The notes below the pieces were generated by a model, which was given only the letters and a program-made list of their open reading frames with translations, was not told the DNA's origin and did no database searches. From NCBI GenBank assembly GCA_040377825.1, contig JBEINZ010000058.1, forward strand, positions 1-13,612: a stretch of 13,612 nucleotides of DNA, written 5' to 3'. Source of the DNA: JBEINZ01 sp040377825. GTDB taxonomy: Bacteria > Pseudomonadota > Alphaproteobacteria > Rhizobiales > Ancalomicrobiaceae. The position numbers were made by a program, and so were the translations under genes. Positions 1 through 7,077 of this stretch are shown piece by piece; the first letter of the stretch is position 1, and every line of letters starts with the position of its first letter.

Positions 1-987
1 GTCGTCGAACTCTACGAGCACAAGGGCTGGAAGCCGATCGTCGCGCCGGAGATCGAGTTTTATCTCGTCGAGCGCAATCAGGATCCGGACTATCCGCTGA
101 AACCACCGGTCGGCCGGTCCGGCCGGGCGGAAACCGGGCGGCAATCCTACTCGATCGCCGCCGTCAACGAGTTCGACGATCTGTTCGACGACATCTACGA
201 TTTCTCCGAGGCGCAGGGGCTCGAGATCGACACGCTTATCCACGAGGAGGGCGCGGCGCAAATGGAGATCAACCTGCTCCATGGCGACCCGCTCGCGCTC
301 GCCGATCAGGTCTTCCTGTTCAAGCGCACGATCCGCGAGGCGGCGCTGCGCCACAACATGTACGCCACCTTCATGGCCAAGCCGATCGCCAACGAGCCCG
401 GCTCGGCCATGCACATTCATCAGTCTGTTGTCGACGCGGAAACCGGTGCCAATATCTTTTCCGGCGAGAATGGCCAACCGACCCGCGAGTTCTTTGCGTT
501 TCTCGCCGGCCAGCAGCGCTATCTGCCGAATGTCATGTGCATGCTGGCGCCTTACGTGAACTCCTATCGCCGGCTCATGCGCAAATCGGTCGCGCCGATC
601 AATGTGCACTGGGGCTACGACAACCGCACTGTCGGATTGCGCGTGCCGAACTCCTCGCCGGCCGCGCGTCGCGTGGAAAACCGCGTGCCGTCATCCGACG
701 CGAACCCTTATCTGGCGCTCGCCGCATCGCTTGCCTGCGGCTACATCGGCTTGACCGAGGGCTTGACCCCGGAAGAGCCGATCGAGGGGTCTGCCTATTC
801 GCTCGATTTCGGCCTGCCGCGCGGCTTGCTGGAAGCGGTCGCGCTTTTTGAGGAATGCGACGAGCTGACCGACATTTTCGGCAAGGGCTTTGTCGCGACC
901 TATCGAGCGATCAAGCAGGCCGAGTTCGAGACATTCATGCGCGTGATCAGCCCGTGGGAGCGGGAATACTTGCTCCTCAACGTTTGA
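1..987 (+). CDS. puuA: Glutamine synthetase family protein, gamma-glutamylputrescine synthetase-like (5'-truncated)
   Basis: Likely cytoplasmic ATP-dependent ligase joining glutamate to putrescine (or another amine), the first step of the gamma-glutamylated putrescine pathway. The reading frame is open from base 1, so the start lies outside; 328 codons are visible, against about 450 for the family, so roughly the first quarter is missing. Visible GS catalytic-domain marks, in window codons: APEIEF at 15-20 (the two Glu metal ligands), a Glu-rich metal/substrate segment around HEEGAAQMEIN (81-91), GSAMHIHQS at 134-142 (ATP/metal His), NRTVGLRVP at 208-216 (Arg contacts to glutamate and phosphate), and the C-terminal EREYLLLNV. 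The adenylylation-loop Tyr typical of GlnA is not evident, as expected for PuuA-like enzymes. An aminotransferase gene follows after 50 bp and a PuuB-like oxidase after that, which supports an amine-catabolic role over ammonia assimilation. The exact amine substrate is inferred. Confidence 0.88.
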   Translation, partial: VVELYEHKGWKPIVAPEIEFYLVERNQDPDYPLKPPVGRSGRAETGRQSYSIAAVNEFDDLFDDIYDFSEAQGLEIDTLIHEEGAAQMEINLLHGDPLALADQVFLFKRTIREAALRHNMYATFMAKPIANEPGSAMHIHQSVVDAETGANIFSGENGQPTREFFAFLAGQQRYLPNVMCMLAPYVNSYRRLMRKSVAPINVHWGYDNRTVGLRVPNSSPAARRVENRVPSSDANPYLALAASLACGYIGLTEGLTPEEPIEGSAYSLDFGLPRGLLEAVALFEECDELTDIFGKGFVATYRAIKQAEFETFMRVISPWEREYLLLNV

Positions 988-1037
988 TCCGCTGTTCCTG
1001 AAGGGCAATCCCACGACATCGCCGAAGCGAGGCCACC

Positions 1038-2441
1038 ATGCTGCAGTCCAACATCTACCCGACAACCGAGCTGCGCGCGGCTGACACTCGCCACTACATG
1101 CATCCTTTCACGGACTACAAATCACTCGCCGCCGAAGGCAGCCGGGTGATGGTCCGCGGCGAAGGCGTGTGGCTTTGGGACTCCGACGGGAACCGGATCC
1201 TCGACGGCATGGCGGGTCTGTGGTGCAGCAATATCGGCCATGGCCGCAAGGAGATCGCCGACGCCGTCCATGCCCAGATGAACGAGCTTGCCTATTACAA
1301 TTCATTTTTCAAAACATCGAACGCGCCGGCCATTCGCCTGTCCGAAAAACTCGCGGAACTCGCGCCGTCGCATATCAACCACGTATTCTACTGCAGCTCC
1401 GGCTCGGAGGCGAATGACACCGTTGTCCGCTTGGTGCGCTACTATTGGGCGCTCAAGGGCAAGCCGTCAAAGACGACCATCATCTCCCGAGCCAACGCCT
1501 ATCACGGCTCCACCATGGCCGGCGCCTCGCTCGGCGGCATGAAGCCGATGCATAGCCAGGGCGGCCTGCCTATCCCGGGCATCGCGCATATCGCGCAGCC
1601 CTTCTGGTTCGGCGAGGGCGGCGACATGTCGCCGGCGGAATTCGGACTTTGGGCCGCGCGCCAATTGGAAGCAAAGATCGCCGAACTCGGCGAAGACAAT
1701 GTCGCGGCCTTCATCGCCGAACCGATCCAGGGCGCCGGCGGCGTGATCGTTCCGCCGGAGACCTACTGGCCCGAGATCAAGCGCATTTGCGCCGCGCATG
1801 AGATCCTGCTCGTCGCCGATGAGGTGATCTGCGGCTTCGGGCGCACAGGCCGCTGGTTTGGTTCGGACTACTACGATTTCCAGGCCGATCTCATGCCGAT
1901 CGCCAAGGGTCTCACCTCCGGCTATCTCCCGATGGGCGGGCTTTTGGTATCCGACAAGGTCGCGGATGTTGTCATCGGCGACGGCGAGGAATTCTTTCAC
2001 GGCTACACCTATTCCGGCCATCCGACCTGCGCGGCGGCTGCGCTCGCCAATCTCAAGATCATCGAGGAAGAAGGCATCGTCGAGCGAGTTGCGAACGACA
2101 TCGGCCCCTACATGCAGAAACAGTGGCTGGCGCTCGGCGATCATCCCTTGGTCGGCGAGGCGCGCATGGTTGGGCTCTTCGGGGCGCTGGAACTCGTGCC
2201 TTCGAAGCGCTCACGGACCACGCGGTTCGCGCCGGTCGGCCAAGTCGGCACCATGGCGCGCGACTTTTCCTTTAGAAACGGGCTAGTGATGCGCGCGGTC
2301 CGCGACAGCCTGATCATTTCGCCGCCGCTGGTGATCTCGCATGAGGAAGTCGACGACCTGATCCGCTTGGCGCGCCTGACGCTCGATCAGACCTGGACCG
2401 CGCTGAAATCCGACGGCCGCGTGACCCTTGTGACAGGCTGA
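1038..2441 (+). CDS. spuC: Class III PLP-dependent aminotransferase, SpuC-like (putrescine/polyamine:pyruvate)
   Basis: Cytoplasmic fold-type I, class III omega-transaminase of 467 residues, the usual length. It probably moves an amino group from putrescine or a related diamine to pyruvate, giving an aminoaldehyde. Visible marks: GSEAN at 122-126 (PLP phosphate binding), YHGST at 155-159, DEVICGFGRTG at 261-271 with Asp261 for the PLP ring nitrogen, and PIAKGLTSGY with Lys290 as the Schiff-base lysine. Long stretches (for example ILDGMAGLW, AAFIAEPIQGAGGVIVPP, RNGLIMRAV-like RNGLVMRAV) match what I recall of Pseudomonas SpuC. The ATG is preceded by GCGAGG about 6 bp upstream. The gene ends in TGA directly abutting the next ATG, so it should be translationally coupled to the oxidoreductase. 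Alternative substrates such as beta-alanine, taurine or GABA cannot be excluded from sequence. Confidence 0.9.
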   Translation: MLQSNIYPTTELRAADTRHYMHPFTDYKSLAAEGSRVMVRGEGVWLWDSDGNRILDGMAGLWCSNIGHGRKEIADAVHAQMNELAYYNSFFKTSNAPAIRLSEKLAELAPSHINHVFYCSSGSEANDTVVRLVRYYWALKGKPSKTTIISRANAYHGSTMAGASLGGMKPMHSQGGLPIPGIAHIAQPFWFGEGGDMSPAEFGLWAARQLEAKIAELGEDNVAAFIAEPIQGAGGVIVPPETYWPEIKRICAAHEILLVADEVICGFGRTGRWFGSDYYDFQADLMPIAKGLTSGYLPMGGLLVSDKVADVVIGDGEEFFHGYTYSGHPTCAAAALANLKIIEEEGIVERVANDIGPYMQKQWLALGDHPLVGEARMVGLFGALELVPSKRSRTTRFAPVGQVGTMARDFSFRNGLVMRAVRDSLIISPPLVISHEEVDDLIRLARLTLDQTWTALKSDGRVTLVTG

Positions 2442-3728
2442 ATGCCGATGCCCGAACGCGCGGACCACGCACCATCTTATTATGCGGCAACCGCGATCGG
2501 CGACCATCGGCGCGCGCGCCTCGACGCCGATGCACACGCCGACATCTGCGTGATCGGCGGTGGCTATACCGGCCTATCCGCCGCGCTTCATCTCGCCGAG
2601 GCCGGCAGCTCGGTCATTCTCTTGGAAGCCAATCGGCTCGGCTGGGGCGCGTCGGGGCGTAACGGCGGCCAGCTTCATACCGGCCAGCGGCAAGAGGTTT
2701 CGACGCTCGAAGCCTGGTTCGGTCAGGAGCGCGCGAAGCTGCTCTTCGATCTTGCCGAAGAAGCGAAATCAACCGTGAAAGGCCTGATCGCCCGGCATAC
2801 GATCGATTGCGATTGGCACGACGGGCTGATCCATGCCATGCACAAGCCACGCTATGCGGCCACGCTAGCGCGTGAAACCGAGCATCTGGCACGGCACTAT
2901 GGGCTGACAGACATCAGCGTGCTCGGACGCGACGAAGTCGCGGCGGCGATCGGCACGGATGTCTACCACGGCGGTATCCGCGACGGATCGGCCGGGCATC
3001 TCCACCCGCTCAATTTCGCCTTAGGTCTGGCGCGGGCGGCGGAGGCGGCCGGCGCGCGGCTCCACGAGGGCACCCGCGTCAGCGCGATCAACGATGGTCC
3101 GACGTTCCGCGTTTCGACACCGACCGGCACCGTAACGGCCGACAATGTCGTGATCGCCTGCAACGGCTATCTGAACGGGCTGGATGCGGAGACCGAGGCG
3201 CGGGTCATGCCGATCCAGAACTACATCCTTGCAACCGAGCCGCTCGGCGAACGAGCGGCACAGCTGATCCCGCGCTGGGAGGCCGTCGCCGACAGCCGAT
3301 TCGTCGTTCATTACTGGCGCCTATCGGCGGATGGTCGCCTGCTGTTCGGTGGCGGGGAGACCTACAGCCGCACCTTCCCACGCGACATCAAGTTCTTCGT
3401 GCGGCGCTATATGCTGCGCATCTATCCCCAACTCGCCGATGCCCAAATCGACTACGGCTGGGGCGGCACGCTCGCCGTCACCATGAACCGCTTGCCCTAT
3501 ATGCGGCGGCTAAGGCGCGGCCTTTACACATCCGGCGGTTATTCCGGTCAGGGCGTCGGTCTCGCCACCTTTGCGGGTAAGCTTCTCTCGGAAGCCATTC
3601 TTGGCGATGATCGTCGTTTCGCTCACATGGCCGCAATTCCCGCCGCCAAGTTCCCCGGCGGGCGGCGGCTGCGCTATCCGTCGATGGTGCTTGCGATGAG
3701 CTGGTACGCGCTTCGCGACCGGCTTTGA
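2442..3728 (+). CDS. puuB: FAD-dependent oxidoreductase of the DAO family, gamma-glutamylputrescine oxidase-like
   Basis: Flavoprotein amine oxidase of 428 residues, the usual length for PuuB/DadA-like enzymes. It probably oxidises gamma-glutamylputrescine (the product of the upstream ligase) to the aldehyde and ammonia. Visible marks: an N-terminal Rossmann strand with the dinucleotide motif VIGGGYTGLSAALHLAEAG from about residue 37, Glu62 at the end of the second strand for the FAD ribose, ASGRNGG at 70-76 (typical of PuuB-like DAO enzymes), and a C-terminal GGYSGQGVGLATFAGKL segment closing the FAD site. The first ATG follows the previous stop with no gap (TGA then ATG). A second ATG two codons on is equally plausible, since an AGG sits 5 bp before the first and 11 bp before the second. 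No aldehyde dehydrogenase (PuuC) or hydrolase (PuuD) gene lies within the window. Confidence 0.87.
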   Translation: MPMPERADHAPSYYAATAIGDHRRARLDADAHADICVIGGGYTGLSAALHLAEAGSSVILLEANRLGWGASGRNGGQLHTGQRQEVSTLEAWFGQERAKLLFDLAEEAKSTVKGLIARHTIDCDWHDGLIHAMHKPRYAATLARETEHLARHYGLTDISVLGRDEVAAAIGTDVYHGGIRDGSAGHLHPLNFALGLARAAEAAGARLHEGTRVSAINDGPTFRVSTPTGTVTADNVVIACNGYLNGLDAETEARVMPIQNYILATEPLGERAAQLIPRWEAVADSRFVVHYWRLSADGRLLFGGGETYSRTFPRDIKFFVRRYMLRIYPQLADAQIDYGWGGTLAVTMNRLPYMRRLRRGLYTSGGYSGQGVGLATFAGKLLSEAILGDDRRFAHMAAIPAAKFPGGRRLRYPSMVLAMSWYALRDRL

Positions 3729-3862
3729 AAACATCGACTTGTCAATGTCTTGTCCTTGCTCCACGCACAATGAGGTTCTCAAGCTGTCGCATCCGCGCCT
3801 TTCTAACGCCGCGATGTGAAACCACCTTGTCGGTCTCGGCGTTCAGTATTCAGTTAGAGTTC

Positions 3863-3870
3863 AAGAGAGG
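3863..3870 (+). promoter_or_regulatory. Ribosome binding site that fixes the start of the exported Pro/Ala-rich protein
   Basis: AAGAGAGG lies 10 bp before the ATG at 3881. It favours that ATG over a possible TTG at 3725, which overlaps the preceding stop region and has no Shine-Dalgarno sequence. The product from 3881 begins directly with a signal peptide, which also supports this choice. Confidence 0.6.
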
Positions 3871-3880
3871 GATCGGCACG

Positions 3881-4807
3881 ATGGTCGGCAGGTCGCGTCA
3901 ATTGGCCGTTTGTTCGTTCATCGTGGCCGCGGCGTTTTGCACTGGGCCATCAATGGCGCAGGATAAGGCGAGCGGCCCCTCCACCTCGGGAGGAAGTCTT
4001 CCTTATATTTCTGGCAAGGATCCGGCGGCGGATCCAGTCCTGAAGCGCCCGAAAGCGCAAGCTCCCAAGCCAGAGACGGCCGCGATGAAACCGCCCGCGG
4101 AGACCATCACCGCGCCTGCCGCCGAGCCGGCGCGCGAGGCCACAAAACCGGCCGAGGCCCCGGCGCCGATCCCCGCGGCGCAAACGGCGGGGCCGCCCAA
4201 GGAAGCTGCTCCGGCCATCGAAGCCGTTGCGCCACAGCCGCCGGCAACGGATACGACCACGACCGCCGCCCCTGTCAAGCCAGCCCAAAAGATCGCTCGG
4301 ACAAAACCGACGCGCAATCGGGAAGCCGCGCGCAAGACCCAGGGCACGCGTAAGACCGTCACCGTGAACCAGCAATACCCCTCGGTCGACCCCTACGCCG
4401 ACCGCTACGTCCCTCGGACGGTTTACAGTCCGCCGCCGGTTGCCTGGGCACCGATCGACCCCTGGGCGCCGCGATACGCCGCCCGCGCGGACGTTTTACG
4501 TCCCTATCCGCCGGGCTCGACGCGGAGGATCGTCATTGAAGAAGATGGCGGCGAAGTGACCGCCTACCGCCCAGCCCGCCCGTGGGGCTTTGCCCCTTAC
4601 CCCTATCTCCATAATGGCGCGGGCGCCTCCCATGCGCCGGCGCTGCGGCCTTACCCGCCAAACGGATATGTTGCCGGATCGCGGGCGCAGATCGACGAGA
4701 ATTGCCACGTCCACGCCTACCCGACCGACGGCATGCGTTTCCACCGCGACGTGCGCTGCCACCTGCACGAGCGGGGCGGCGACCCAAGCTTGCGCTCCAT
4801 GCGTTGA
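3881..4807 (+). CDS. Exported Pro/Ala-rich protein of unknown function with paired C-terminal CHxH motifs
   Basis: I do not recognise this family. The product from the ATG at 3881 is 308 residues. Residues 1-26 form a Sec signal peptide: basic start MVGRSRQ, hydrophobic core around LAVCSFIVAAAF, cleavage probably after PSMA and before QDK. Cys20 is not in a lipobox (preceded by Phe), so a lipoprotein is unlikely. Residues about 45-135 are a low-complexity linker rich in Pro, Ala and Lys. Residues 136-160 are strongly basic. Residues 165-265 are rich in Tyr and Pro, with LRPYPP twice (206-211 and 255-260). The C terminus holds CHVH (275-278) and CHLH (293-296), 18 residues apart, so either a disulfide or a metal site is possible. 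It is likely periplasmic or cell-envelope associated. It is separated by 152 bp from the oxidoreductase and probably transcribed alone; its stop faces the sigma factor gene on the other strand. Confidence 0.72.
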   Translation: MVGRSRQLAVCSFIVAAAFCTGPSMAQDKASGPSTSGGSLPYISGKDPAADPVLKRPKAQAPKPETAAMKPPAETITAPAAEPAREATKPAEAPAPIPAAQTAGPPKEAAPAIEAVAPQPPATDTTTTAAPVKPAQKIARTKPTRNREAARKTQGTRKTVTVNQQYPSVDPYADRYVPRTVYSPPPVAWAPIDPWAPRYAARADVLRPYPPGSTRRIVIEEDGGEVTAYRPARPWGFAPYPYLHNGAGASHAPALRPYPPNGYVAGSRAQIDENCHVHAYPTDGMRFHRDVRCHLHERGGDPSLRSMR

Positions 4808-4871
4808 GGACGACCAGTCGGCTGCGGCGAGTGTTGTCTCGGCCGAGATCGAACAAACGCGCGGCTCGATA

Positions 4872-6086
4872 TCAGTCGATCAGACCGCGAAGAAACGCGC
4901 GGATCGAGGCGTCTTCCGTCAGCCCGATTGCGGTCTCAAGCGACGATCGGGCGTCGTCGCGCTGGCCGAGCGCGGCGAGCACTTTTGCCCGCGTGACCCA
5001 ATATGGCTGGTAGGTCTTGATGTCTTTGGCGGCCAAACCGTCAAGCACGGCCTCAGCTTCGGTTGCCCGCCCGGCTTCCAGCAGCACGGCGGCAAGGCCG
5101 ACCGATACGCCGATGCTTTGGGCGTGTTCGCCGAGCAATCGATAAAGGGTTATCAGGGCCTCTTGGTTCGTCCGCCCGGTGATCGGCCTCTGCACATGGA
5201 CGGATTGGATGGCGGCTTCGCACTGATACCGACCGAATTGACCGTAGCGTGATGCCGACGTCAGAAGGATCTCGGCCTCGATGATCATGTCGCGTGACCA
5301 TAGGCTTGCGTCCTGTCGATCCAGCGGCACGAAGTGTCCGGCCGCGTCGCGCCGCGCCCCACGCCGGGCCTCGCAATAGAGCATCAAGGCCAGCAGGCCC
5401 TGAGCTTCGGGTTCGCGCGGCAGAAGCGAAACCAGCAGGCGACAGAGATAAATTGCCTCTTCGACAAGACCGCGAACCTTGGTCTCCGCGCCGCCGATTT
5501 CCTCCCAGCCGGCCCCGAACGCGACATAGATCGCATCAAGCACCTCTGAAAGGCGATACGGCATGTCGTCGGCGGACGGCACCTCAAAGCGCAACCCAGC
5601 CTCCTTGATCTTGGCTTTCGCCCGGACGAGCCGTTGCCCCACAGTCGCCGGCGCAACGAGCAGGGCATTGGCGATGCGCGCGGCGTCGAGACCAAGGATC
5701 GTTTGCAACATCAATGGGGTGCGGATTATCGGGTCGATCGCTGGGTGGGCACAGACGAACAGCAATTTCAGCCGTTCGTCGGGAAAAGGCGGCGCTTCGT
5801 CGTCGACCGCCGCCTCAAAGAACGCCAGCAATTCGGGTTCCGCTGCGGCCGCGATACCCCGGTGACGGTGCATATTCTTCATCGCGTTGCGGGCCGCCGT
5901 CAAAAGCCAAGCATCGGGATTTGCGGGGATCCCTCGGTCGGGCCATGTGCGAAGCGCGGCGACCATCGCCTCCGCCAAGGCATCTTCGGCAGAGGCGATA
6001 TCCCGTGTTCGCGCAGCGAGCATCGCGATCAGCCGGCCATAAGACTCGCGCGCCACTTGTTCCGCCGTGCTGCGCGCGAGATCCAT
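4872..6086 (-). CDS. ECF RNA polymerase sigma factor, ECF42-like with long C-terminal helical (TPR-like) domain
   Basis: Sigma-70 family extracytoplasmic-function factor of 404 residues, about twice the length of a minimal ECF. Region 2 lies at about 10-75 (SAEDALAEAMVAALRTWP, then NPDAWLLTAARNAMKN, the -10 recognition/melting part). Region 4 lies at about 105-165 (helix-turn-helix around ILGLDAARIANALLVAPATVGQRLVRAKAKI). Residues about 175-404 form an all-helical extension with TPR-like helix pairs, as in sequences annotated DUF6596. Known for the ECF42 group: no anti-sigma factor, activity set by the C-terminal domain, and a neighbouring DGPF (YciI-related) gene. That arrangement is present here, with the DGPF gene ending 3 bp before this ATG. 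No good Shine-Dalgarno precedes the start, so translational coupling is likely. The stop faces the convergent exported-protein gene 64 bp away. Confidence 0.88.
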   Translation of the reverse strand: MDLARSTAEQVARESYGRLIAMLAARTRDIASAEDALAEAMVAALRTWPDRGIPANPDAWLLTAARNAMKNMHRHRGIAAAAEPELLAFFEAAVDDEAPPFPDERLKLLFVCAHPAIDPIIRTPLMLQTILGLDAARIANALLVAPATVGQRLVRAKAKIKEAGLRFEVPSADDMPYRLSEVLDAIYVAFGAGWEEIGGAETKVRGLVEEAIYLCRLLVSLLPREPEAQGLLALMLYCEARRGARRDAAGHFVPLDRQDASLWSRDMIIEAEILLTSASRYGQFGRYQCEAAIQSVHVQRPITGRTNQEALITLYRLLGEHAQSIGVSVGLAAVLLEAGRATEAEAVLDGLAAKDIKTYQPYWVTRAKVLAALGQRDDARSSLETAIGLTEDASIRAFLRGLID

Positions 6087-6089
6087 GGT

Positions 6090-6458
6090 TCAAGCGCCGG
6101 CGGGCGTCATGGGCGGCAGGACCGGACGCACCTCGACGGCCCCGTAGGATGCCGATGGCGACCGCGCGGCCCATTCCAGGGCCGTATCGAGATCGGGCAC
6201 TTCAATCACGAAGTAGCCGCCGAGCTGTTCCTTCGTGTCGGCAAACGGGCCGTCCTGAACAAGGCGCTTGCCATCGCGGACCTTAATCGTCGTGGCCGTG
6301 TGCGGGCCCTGAAGGCCGTCGCCTTTCACGATAACGCCGGCCTGAGCCAACGCGCCGATATAGGCATTCCAGCCGCCCCAATAGGCGCCGGCTTGGTCCG
6401 GGTCATTGCGTTTGGCGAATTCGGTTTCCGGCTCGGTCAATAGAAGCATGTACTGCAT
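6090..6458 (-). CDS. YciI-related DGPF-motif protein
   Basis: Small soluble protein of 122 residues, the usual size for the YCII-related (ferredoxin-like alpha/beta barrel) family. The opening MQYMLLLTEPE is the first strand. DGPF sits at residues 69-72, followed by TKEQLGGYFVIEVPDLDTALEWA, the hallmark of DGPF proteins linked to ECF sigma factors. The ATG has a strong GAGAGGA 7 bp upstream; Met4 is a possible alternative start. It ends 3 bp before the sigma factor start, so the two are co-transcribed. The biochemical role of DGPF proteins is not settled. By fold they may bind or modify a small molecule, and proposals that they carry a signal to the sigma factor are inference. Confidence 0.9.
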   Translation of the reverse strand: MQYMLLLTEPETEFAKRNDPDQAGAYWGGWNAYIGALAQAGVIVKGDGLQGPHTATTIKVRDGKRLVQDGPFADTKEQLGGYFVIEVPDLDTALEWAARSPSASYGAVEVRPVLPPMTPAGA

Positions 6459-6522
6459 GGCTTTATCCTCTCATGGTCAGGATTGTCGTCAACTCGATTG
6501 GGTGATTGGGAAGCGGCCGCGA

Positions 6523-6963
6523 TCAGGCGATCACGCCCTTTCTTTTCGCGTACCAGCTCACGCCGAGCAGGGCCGCCGCAATGGCGACGACCATCGTAAG
6601 AATGGCGAGTTGGGCCGGAATGGCATCGAAAACACCGTAATAGACGTCGCCGGCAAACAGCAGAATGTAGCCCGCGAACGAGACCGCGAAGATCGGCAAG
6701 GCGATGGCTTTCTTGAAAAACAGCACAAGTGAACCGATCAACCCGCCGAAAACGCCGATCGCGAAAACCACGCTGATCCAAGCCGGTAACGACAAGTACA
6801 CGTCGGCTTGCAAAGCGGTCATGCCGACGGCCATGAGGCTGGCTTTGTTTTGAGAGAAAGAGTCGGCGAACTGGTAGACGCCATAGGCGTTCCAAAGCAC
6901 GCCCAGTCCCGCGACCGCCGGCAGCCAGAGCGGCCCGCGGACGGCTAAAGAGTCTGCTATCAT
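6523..6963 (-). CDS. Four-helix integral membrane protein of unknown function
   Basis: Inner-membrane protein of 146 residues. Hydrophobic spans lie at about 12-31, 60-84, 86-106 and 115-138, with a short basic tail (WYAKRKGVIA). A helix-1 motif LGVLWNAYGVYQF and a second-helix AWISVVFAIGVFGGLIGSL resemble a family of small proteins seen in rhizobia, sometimes loosely annotated as sugar transporter; I know no tested function. The ATG at 6963 is preceded by AAGGG 9 bp upstream; a longer frame from 7038 would add a polar, poorly supported N terminus that runs through a hairpin. The DGPF gene starts 64 bp downstream on the same strand, so this is probably the first gene of the ECF operon and a candidate membrane partner. 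That link rests on position only. Confidence 0.75.
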   Translation of the reverse strand: MIADSLAVRGPLWLPAVAGLGVLWNAYGVYQFADSFSQNKASLMAVGMTALQADVYLSLPAWISVVFAIGVFGGLIGSLVLFFKKAIALPIFAVSFAGYILLFAGDVYYGVFDAIPAQLAILTMVVAIAAALLGVSWYAKRKGVIA

Positions 6964-6984
6964 CGCATTCGTCCCTTCTGAACA

Positions 6985-7065
6985 TCGACAAAGGCCACGA
7001 TCCGCAAACTCGCTTTGCGGATCGCCTTTCGAACCCATGACACTTGGGACAAGGCAATTTCGACA
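6985..7065 (-). promoter_or_regulatory. Possible ECF-type promoter elements (two TGTCGA) upstream of the membrane protein/DGPF/sigma set
   Basis: Read on the minus strand, TGTCGAA occurs at 7065-7059, and a TGTC follows after a 16-bp gap. A second TGTCGA occurs at 6990-6985, 21 bp before the ATG at 6963. From memory, ECF42 factors use a TGTCGA-type -35 element and a CGAC/CGTC-like -10 element; the -10 match here is imperfect. This could be autoregulation, but short motifs recur by chance. Confidence 0.25.
6990..7029. terminator. Strong hairpin between the acetyltransferase and the ECF operon
   Basis: Left arm AAAGG (6990-6994), a 3-nt bulge, then an 11-bp arm CGATCCGCAAA (6998-7008). After the 5-nt loop CTCGC comes the perfect complement TTTGCGGATCG (7014-7024) and CCTTT (7025-7029). 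That gives 16 base pairs in total. It begins about 48 bp after the acetyltransferase stop on the minus strand. There is only a short T stretch (CCTTT) after the stem, so it may be a terminator with a weak tail, or a leader structure of the downstream membrane protein gene. The hairpin itself is certain; its function is inferred. Confidence 0.55.
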
Positions 7066-7077
7066 GGCGCCGGATTT

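Noticed and set aside
3738..3831. Three CTTGTC hexamers (3738, 3749 and 3826), two of them 11 bp apart
   Set aside because: A 6-bp word is too short to be significant in a few hundred bases, and no regulator is known to use it here.
3725..3880. N-terminal extension of the Pro/Ala-rich protein from a TTG at 3725
   Set aside because: No ribosome binding site, it overlaps the previous stop region, and it would bury the signal peptide 52 residues inside the protein.
4837..4848. TCTCGGCCGAGA palindrome between the convergent exported-protein and sigma factor genes, as a bidirectional terminator
   Set aside because: With a realistic 4-nt loop only 4 base pairs remain and there is no T tract on either strand.
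6459..6522. TTGACG with a GGATAA-like box upstream of the DGPF gene as a separate promoter
   Set aside because: The -10 box would overlap the Shine-Dalgarno region and leave almost no leader; the match is weak.
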